Source: Cristatella mucedo
Taxonomy: Eukaryota; Bryozoa; Phylactolaemata; Cristatellidae
Assembly (NCBI GenBank): GCA_009760855.2
Contig: WPIO01000277.1
Coordinates: 126,001 to 140,084, forward strand
Direction of reading: 5' to 3'
Length of the DNA stretch: 14,084 bases
A program made the position numbers and the translations under genes. Below, one piece after another: positions 9,701-14,084 of the stretch (positions are counted from its first letter, which is position 1; each line of letters starts with the position of its first letter). The notes beneath the pieces were generated by a model. The model ran no database searches, was not told where the DNA came from, and saw only the letters and a list, made by a program, of their open reading frames with translations.

Positions 9701-11329
9701 CGACCGGTGACCTCAAGCAGCAAGTGAGCAGCAAGCCCCGACTTTCGGTAGGCTTTTGTAAGTCTATGCTGTGTATGCTTTGCTTTCTGTACGTCAGCTG
9801 TACACCATGTCGCAAAGGTCGGATCCGTCGTTTTAGTCAGGGTTGCTAATTCATGTGGGTCGTCAGCTTGTGTCGAGTTGAATTGCATTAAAAAAAAATG
9901 GCAGTCAATGGGATGGCATAATTCCAGAGCTAGTTTACAAGTCTTCTGATTACGGCAACAATGTCAAGAGACTTCATTTAGGTTTTGTGACTGGCATGTA
10001 AAATTGGATGCATGTGTAGGGCCTGGAGCCCAAGCTTAAATACTTGGGGAATAAAAATGTGACGGAGGCATCTCGGATTAGATAGATTATAAAAAATGCT
10101 TTGCTGCTAACTTATTTATGCTCATTGCTATATTATGCAGCCCAATTTTTCATAATTTCAGTGACTAAACCATCTTTTGAACCTTAGTTTCTCCAAGAAC
10201 GATGAGCTATTTCTTCTTTCAGTATTCAAATTTGTGATCGGTCAGGCAAAGTCAAAGGTCAGTTGATTTCCAAAACCTCTTTTGGTTAGCCAGAAAATTA
10301 GCCGCTGAGACGTGCCCCCTGCAGGACTTTAATCTTGCAGGATCTTGATCGTGAAGCGTGTACTTACCTTATCTGTGGGAGGACCCTAGAGAATCCTTTA
10401 ATCAAGCAAAATATCGAAACCGTGTTTCTGGCTCACTACCACCAAATGCTGTAACAAGCGATAGCACTATCACAAGATGGCTCCTTAGGATAGTCAGCGA
10501 TTGCTCAGCACTTCAATCATCACGTCACACAAGTTTTGAAGCCGATCTTAAAACTCCTGTCCTTTACCACAAGCACAGTGCGTGTCACTAGTGCTAGTCC
10601 TTGCAGATGTACCACAGGCATGGATAGAGCTTAGAGCTATCTGCTCGAAGTGCAGTACATAAATCTGTCAAGCCATGCAAATACAAGAAGGCATGCCGAT
10701 TGCTCAGCATGGCAGCATTGCCCATTCTTAATAAAAAAAAGAACTCCTTGTAGTTAACGTCAAGTTGTATATTCCTCTGACAATTAGCAAGAACAGGGTG
10801 ATTTATAGAAAATATGTCAGCTAAAAAAATCAGAAATTCGACAGCTGACTAAAGTTTTAAGTGTCCTCCCTACCAGCCTAAGCTTTTCTTTTGAATGCAC
10901 CCTATCACTGCCCGTTGGTGTGCGTTTTCTTCTAGTCTTATACTCCCTCTACGTCGAATACTCGGCTCCACTTCCTTCGACCCCGTTAATGGTGCACTTT
11001 AAATTTACGTTAGTGCATGGGCATGTAGGGCGGTGTGATTTATGGTGTTACATGACCATCGAAATCAATATCACATTATCGCAAGCAGTCAGTGCTGTCC
11101 GAGCCTTTCATAACTGTGTATTGGGAAACATGCACTGCATGGTCAGACGCACGGCTTATTCTTCAGCTCTTTTCTTTATGCGTTTGTACCCATGCATGCA
11201 TGTGAGAGGGGGCCTAGTCCACCGTGCCTTCTGCTTATCGTCTGCTCATCATTTTAGGTGCAGTACCTCTTCATCTATGAGTTCCTTCAGACGTACTGCG
11301 ATACACTGGCCGTCTATGCCAATGCTTGA
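6559..11329 (+). CDS. 3' part of receptor-type PTP-like gene, degenerate D2-like domain (gene or pseudogene)
   Basis: Five exon-like segments on one strand (6559-6712, 6791-6946, 7178-7280, 8322-8480, 11258-11329) resemble the second half of a PTP domain in the expected order: the CxQYWP motif, the WPD-loop region, the catalytic-loop region, the VF..V..R helix, and QYxFxY to the C-terminus. All proposed junctions agree in reading phase (0, 2, 0, 0). The chain ends at TGA 11327-11329, with an AATAAA signal about 760 bases on. Ending in ..VYANA soon after the QYLF motif is like the membrane-distal D2 domain of receptor PTPs, which dephosphorylate tyrosines in D1 and often have an inactive D2. 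No intact HCxxGxGRTG loop is seen, so catalytic activity is not predicted. Two exons need a one-base correction, so a pseudogene or draft-sequence errors must be considered. The N-terminal half, any D1, the membrane segment and the ectodomain are not found here. Confidence 0.6.
6791..6946 (+). CDS. PTP-like exon: WPD-loop region to P-loop entry
   Basis: A strong acceptor (TTCCTTACCCTTTAG|) begins MEELRIKLFAAKHVELGLRG, alignable with the PTP stretch (R)xIRxFxFxxWP(D/E)xGxP. HVELGLR would replace WPDHGVP, giving Glu for the WPD aspartate (as in several D2 domains) and losing Trp and both Pro. It continues TTTCALDFV, like the family's LLDFV helix. That frame stops at TAG 6893. One frame over from about 6885 it reads KSTAEHPIILQC and then the donor CAG|GTCAGT (6947), close to (H/G)PIVVHC at the start of the catalytic loop and at the right distance. 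A one-base insertion near 6881-6890 would join the two parts. The donor splits a codon (AG|N, Ser or Arg). The similarity is real-looking but patchy. Confidence 0.45.
7028..7045 (+). repeat. Poly(T) run, 18 bases
   Basis: A homopolymer of 18 T lies between the exons proposed at 6791 and 7178. It could be a decayed retroposon tail on the minus strand or a simple microsatellite; no retroposon body was recognised beside it. Confidence 0.95.
7178..7280 (+). CDS. Uncertain PTP-like exon
   Basis: Between TAAAG| (a poor acceptor) and ATT|GTAAGC (a good donor, phase 0) the frame reads LEMQILATVNELHEQIAYG and ends SYPTVI. It can be placed in two ways. It may be the helix and strand before the P-loop (MxxIIxxV...HPITV), directly joined in phase 0 to the exon at 8322. 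Or, with frame-through to about 7338 (VSVRQNEP), it may be the helix after the loop. Neither fits well with its neighbours, since 6791-6946 and 8322-8480 already offer these parts. It may be a duplicated or alternative exon, or chance. G+C is higher here than in the flanks. A perfect 16-base palindrome follows at 7304-7319. Confidence 0.3.
7400..8300. other. Intronic stretch without recognised features
   Basis: No PTP-like or other recognisable translation was found. The 62-codon frame at 8086-8274 has no family resemblance that I can see. If the gene model is right this is intron between the exons at 7178 and 8322. Confidence 0.45.
8322..8480 (+). CDS. PTP-like exon: degenerate P-loop and following helices
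   Basis: Acceptor CTATCGCAG|CAG and donor CAT|GTAAGC give 159 bases, 53 codons, phase 0 at both ends. The frame reads QQGLITLQGRCQSLWGLFIA, then a 13-residue spacer, QLVQVFHSVDLVR and QQQFVKSH. This lays without gaps on the PTP region G(T)FIALxxxLExxxxEgxVDVFxxVkxLRxxRPxMVQT: G.FIA, VF..V, R and V coincide. Ending just before QY matches the start of the exon at 11258. In the position of HCSAGxGRTG the sequence is GRCQSLWG, about one residue short, without the Cys-x5-Arg signature, as expected for an inactive D2 domain. A second open frame (VTVGSVYSSSQCPC..) overlaps but has no family support. Tandem acceptors at 8322/8325, and in-frame AGs before 8343 and 8355, leave the exact start open. Confidence 0.65.
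8481..11257 (+). other. Proposed last intron of the PTP-like gene
   Basis: It starts GTAAGC and ends CATCATTTTAG, 2,777 bases in phase 0. It holds no recognised mobile element or RNA gene. The longest open frame of the window (10920-11333, 137 codons) runs out of this intron over the last exon in another frame; it has no domain and is taken as spurious. The exon-like segment at 10341-10454 is listed separately. Confidence 0.5.
10341..10454 (+). other. Unrecognised exon-like segment inside the last intron
   Basis: After TTTAATCTTGCAG| the frame reads DLDREACTYLICGRTLENPL and continues to HYHQML before TAA at 10452. The composition is protein-like (Cys, charged and aliphatic residues, few Ser/Leu repeats) and a GTAACA donor exists at 10451. 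I recognise no family and it does not resemble PTP sequence. It could be an alternative terminal exon, part of another gene, or chance; at 37 codons, chance is quite possible. Confidence 0.2.
11258..11329 (+). CDS. Terminal PTP-like exon (QYLFIYEFL to stop)
   Basis: After GCTCATCATTTTAG| the frame begins VQYLFIYEFLQTY and ends LAVYANA before TGA (11327-11329), 23 codons. The PTP family has (E)(D/E)QYxF(I/C)Y..(L/V)..Y directly after MVQT, often at this same intron position. Receptor D2 domains end a few residues later, for example in ..YANF-type tails. The phase-0 start fits the phase-0 end of 8322-8480. The exon is clean, with no frame correction needed. This is the most family-like segment of the gene. 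It is short, so on its own it would not prove the case; with the exon at 8322 it is persuasive. Confidence 0.65.
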   Translation: MQYLFIYEFLQTYCDTLAVYANA

Positions 11330-11378
11330 TTGAAACATACTACTCTCGGATGCAGATACACTACGCACACACCCATGC

Positions 11379-11406
11379 AAAAAAAAAAAAAAAAAAAAAA
11401 AAAAAA
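11379..11406 (+). repeat. Poly(A) run, 28 bases
   Basis: Twenty-eight consecutive A lie 50 bases after the proposed stop codon. This is too far upstream of the AATAAA signal to be the gene's own tail, so it is probably a retroposon tail or a microsatellite inside the 3'UTR. No element body or target duplication was recognised. Confidence 0.95.
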
Positions 11407-11588
11407 CCAACGGCTACGGTGTGTGCCGAATCTGACCATCTGCCCCATCAGGTCCGACCTTGCTGCACATCGGTACTTACATGCCTATTGAACCAAAACC
11501 TTGCGAATTCTAAGCTGCAGGGGTATGAAGCGCCTCGTATAATCTAGAGGACACAGCTTCAAGAAGATACTTTTAAAATCAAAAGCAG

Positions 11589-11616
11589 TCTCTCTCTCTC
11601 TCTCTCACTCTCTCTC
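11589..11616 (+). repeat. (TC)n microsatellite
   Basis: About 14 TC units with a single CA interruption, in the presumed 3'UTR of the PTP-like gene. Confidence 0.9.
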
Positions 11617-12090
11617 AAAGTTGCCCAGCTTTGCATTTTAGCAGGACGGTACTGTTGCCAGCCTCATGATGAGAATCTCTAGTTCTTATGGCTCTCCGGC
11701 TGCATAAAAAGAATCAAGGCTGGATACTTCGGTAGTCTAATATTAGCAGTTTTGTCTAAATTGTATAGCCTGAGCAAATGCCACCGAAAACGTCGTGCAC
11801 AATTTTAGAAATATGTCATTTTTTTCTAAATCAAAAGAGGCTGACCTGCAGCTATGCTTTTTTCTATGTCTTCCTTTAGTTTCATTTTTTAAAGAAGCCT
11901 TTAATTCTTCGTTAGCCTATAAAATGAACTTTTTGTCAACCAGTACTTCATACATATCCACTTTAGGCAGTGGTGTTTCCAATACAATTTGACGGCTTTG
12001 CGGCTGTAGATATACTTTGGTCGCCACTAATAAGTGCTTTGATATCTTTGGTTGCAGTTTTTCTATTTATTGTCACCAAGAATCTGTGAA

Positions 12091-12130
12091 AATAAAGTAT
12101 TTAGTAATGTTGTGTTTGTTATATGTGGTT
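12091..12130 (+). terminator. Putative polyadenylation signal with GT-rich downstream element
   Basis: AATAAA at 12091-12096 is followed after about 12 bases by TTGTGTTTGTTATATGTGG. This is the usual hexamer plus GT-rich arrangement for cleavage and polyadenylation. It lies about 760 bases after the stop of the PTP-like gene and is the best-formed signal on that side. Single AATAAA words are common in A+T-rich DNA, so the assignment is by position and context. Confidence 0.45.
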
Positions 12131-12412
12131 GCTTTTGCTTTTGGTACGTATCATATTTTTGGCGTTTTTATGTGATATGCTGCTTAAAATTGATATCCTA
12201 AACTCTCTTAGTTTTTATTCAGATTTCCCCGACTTTAATTTGTTTTATGGCTAGTGTGTTATAGATTGCTTGGTTTACTTTATCGTGCTAGAATTCGTCA
12301 TGCTAACAATGCTGTGTGCGTTAATAAAAACTTGTATTGCTGTTACTTCATGCGAAAAGGAATGTGAAGCCCAGTAGCTCTTACAAAATGGACCGCCAAT
12401 AGTCTAACGACG
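12131..12412. other. Unassigned spacer before the retrotransposon
   Basis: A+T-rich sequence between the proposed polyadenylation site and the point where the retrotransposon starts. No coding or repeat signal was recognised. Confidence 0.5.
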
Positions 12413-12790
12413 GTGCTGCCAGTGATCGGTCTGGCAGACGAAGCACTGGCGTGGTTTAAATCCTACTTGTCTGATCGTGTTCAATCCGTGTCGTGTGAGG
12501 GTCAGATCTCAGACAGGAGAATGGCCACCTGTGGAGTCCCTCAAGTGTCTGTACTTGGTCCCTTGCTGTTCTCCATTTATGCACAACCTCTGGGAAAAGT
12601 GATTGAGGTCTATGGAATAGGATATAACTTCTATGCTGACGATACTCAGTTGTATTTGTCATTCAAACCGTCGGAATCTGCTGCGGCAGCTGAGAAACTG
12701 AATGCTTGCCTTGCCGATATTCGATCCTGGATGTCGGAAAACTTTCTGAAATTAAACGATGATAAAAACGATTCAAACTGCTGCTCATAG
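12413..12790 (+). pseudogene. Reverse transcriptase fragment (non-LTR), middle of RT domain
   Basis: The 125-residue frame opens inside the RT domain, not at a true start. It carries EALAWFKSYLSDRVQSV, then GVPQVSVLGPLLFSIYAQPL, then YNFYADDTQLYLSF with the catalytic YADD box, and WMSENFLKLNDDK. These are RT blocks 3 to 6 of CR1/Rex/jockey-like elements. The usual GVPQGSVLGP has Val for the second Gly, a change likely to damage the enzyme. The frame ends at TAG 12788. The family's next block (E-F-K-L-L-L-I-G) is seen one frame over from 12772 (FKLLLIG), so a one-base deletion near 12766-12771 broke the frame. About 30 residues of the palm and fingers are missing at the N-terminal side, along with everything upstream. 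Confidence 0.92.
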
Positions 12791-13632
12791 GACACCATAA
12801 GCGTGTGGCTGGATTTAAATGGCTTTGCCGTCCTAATAATTGACGCTAATATTGTGCGGCCATCACCACTTGCTCGAAATTTAGGTGTCGTGTTCGACAG
12901 CTGCCTCAATTTCAAAAGCTTCATTCAGAAAGACTACCTCTACAGCTAGCCATCAAATCCGATCCCTGTCCAAGATTAGGAGCTGACTCCCACAGCGGCT
13001 TGTAAAAAATTTAACTAGCTCTCTAGTTCTGCCTCGGCTTGATATTGTAATTCCCTTTTGGTTGGGCTGCCAAAGAAAGCTATTATGCCATTACAGCGGA
13101 CAATGAATATGGCTGCAAGGGCTGGTCTTCAAGTCCCAGTGGCACGTATTTGAGCACGTGTGTCCTTTGCTGAAGGAGCTAGGATGGTTGCCGGTTGAGC
13201 AAAGGATACAGAGCAAAGGTCTTAAGCTTGACCCAAAGGCCTGCCACGGCTGGCTCCTTCATACCTAGCTGAGCTTGCTGCATCAGTTTCAGCCTGTTCG
13301 AGCCCTTAGGTCCTGTGTGGACAATAAATTAGCTGTCCCATTCCTCTGCTTTAAAGACAGTTGGTGACAGAAGCGTTAGCTCTGCAGGTCCTAGACTGTG
13401 GAAACTCGCTTCCACAATCTTATGCAGTACACGATAACTAGTCTCCGACTGCCGACTATGGCACATCCTTTTCAGCGGTTCTGAGCTGCTACTTCTATGC
13501 TGCTTACTACCTCAACTGCTCTCCTGACTCTGCAATGCTTTCCCACTTTCTCTTTGTTGCGTGAGACGAAGTCTGTTGGCTACCGAATTGCGTACCGAAA
13601 GCCGCTTAGGCTGTGATTGTGCTATACAGAAC
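12413..13632 (+). mobile_element. 5'-truncated, decayed non-LTR retrotransposon (CR1/Rex/jockey-like)
   Basis: Homology to reverse transcriptase begins abruptly at about 12413 and runs through several frames to a 3' tail at about 13596-13632. The downstream frames show, in order, PLARNLGVVFDS (12860-12900), RSLSKIRS (12960-12985), LVLPRLD (13026-13046), LLKELGWLPVEQRIQSK (13167-13217) and GDRSVSSAGPRLW (13363-13401). These are the conserved C-terminal blocks of this element type. The 3' end AAAGCCGCTTAGGCTGTGAT with TGCTATACA resembles the GCGCTTAGAG..GCGCTATA(T/C)A tail common to these elements. There are several frameshifts and stops, so the copy is dead. No endonuclease region or 5'UTR is present, as expected of 5' truncation during target-primed reverse transcription. 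No clear target-site duplication was found. Confidence 0.88.
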
Positions 13633-13639
13633 TCTCCTG

Positions 13640-14084
13640 CGTAACACCCACACGGTCTTTTATGACTTTGCAGAGCTACAGACAGAGATACATTACATTG
13701 CCAGGCTCCGAGAATGGCTCTCGAATCCATCGAATCTGGTTTGCTTGAACGGTCCCTTTATATGAAGCTAATGCATAGAGCTTAAGTTTATACTAGGGGT
13801 ATATACCAATGAATTATATGGTATATGTGTGCGTGTGTGTGTGTGGTGGGGGTGTGTGTGTGCTGGTGTATCTGTATTTATGTATATATCGGTGAATTAG
13901 AAATGTCTAGATCTCGGCACCTTGTGGGTATTGTTAAGGAAGCATGTGGAAACACCGTCACTGACTGAATATGCACCTCATTCAGCTTTCGTTAGCCAAA
14001 CCAGGCAAGGACAGTGGGTAATGATTTAGCGATTTGCATGTGGTGAAAAAGCTTTCCGGTGAACGCTATCAAAGCCACGGGATG
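13640..14084. other. Unassigned right end of window
   Basis: Apart from the GT microsatellite no feature was recognised. Open frames are short and without domains. Confidence 0.5.
13826..13868 (+). repeat. (GT)n microsatellite, interrupted
   Basis: TG/GT dinucleotides interrupted by GC and by a GGTGGGGG stretch; alternating purine-pyrimidine sequence of this kind can adopt Z-DNA. It is a simple repeat with no evident role here. Confidence 0.9.

Noticed and set aside
10920-11333. Longest open frame in the window (137 codons, +)
   Set aside because: No domain, signal or family resemblance, and it covers the PTP-like terminal exon in a different frame. Open frames of this length arise by chance in 14 kb.
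1-14084. CRISPR array, bacterial operon or phage system
   Set aside because: There are no spaced direct repeats, no ribosome-binding sites ahead of open frames and no coding density. The window is eukaryotic in character.

Overview
The window looks like draft nuclear DNA from an animal, more likely an invertebrate. There are no compact gene runs and no open frame over about 140 codons. It is rich in A+T and microsatellites, with long (TA)n tracts, CT-rich tracts and poly(A)/poly(T) runs, and it holds one N (3364). Short exon-like segments with GT/AG borders are separated by long introns, and there are pieces of non-LTR retrotransposons. The species cannot be told from the sequence.

The main result is a set of short exons on the + strand between 6559 and 11329. 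In order, their translations resemble the second half of a protein tyrosine phosphatase (PTP) domain. They are a CPEYWP exon (6559-6712), a WPD-loop-like exon (6791-6946), a less certain exon (7178-7280), a P-loop and following-helix exon (8322-8480), and a terminal exon with QYLFIYEFL ending in TGA (11258-11329). A polyadenylation signal lies at 12091. The reading phases of the proposed junctions agree, but two exons need a one-base frame correction. No intact HCxxGxGRTG catalytic loop is visible. The best reading is the 3' end of a receptor-type PTP gene with a degenerate, D2-like domain, or a pseudogene of one. The 5' part is not convincingly found; two weak upstream exon candidates are described.

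Region by region: 1-1310 holds nothing recognisable. 1320-1535 is a (TA)n block containing a long inverted repeat. 2483-2548 is a 3'-end hairpin remnant of a non-LTR element on the minus strand. 2550-6120 is mostly unassigned, with a G-run at 3212 and a tRNA-like B box near 5290. 6128-6530 is a CT-rich tract interrupted by about 43 TA units. 6559-12110 is the PTP-like gene, with a 2.8 kb last intron and a proposed 3'UTR of about 0.8 kb containing a 28-base poly(A) run. 12413-13632 is a 5'-truncated, decayed non-LTR retrotransposon with reverse transcriptase motifs. The remainder holds a GT microsatellite and nothing else recognised.
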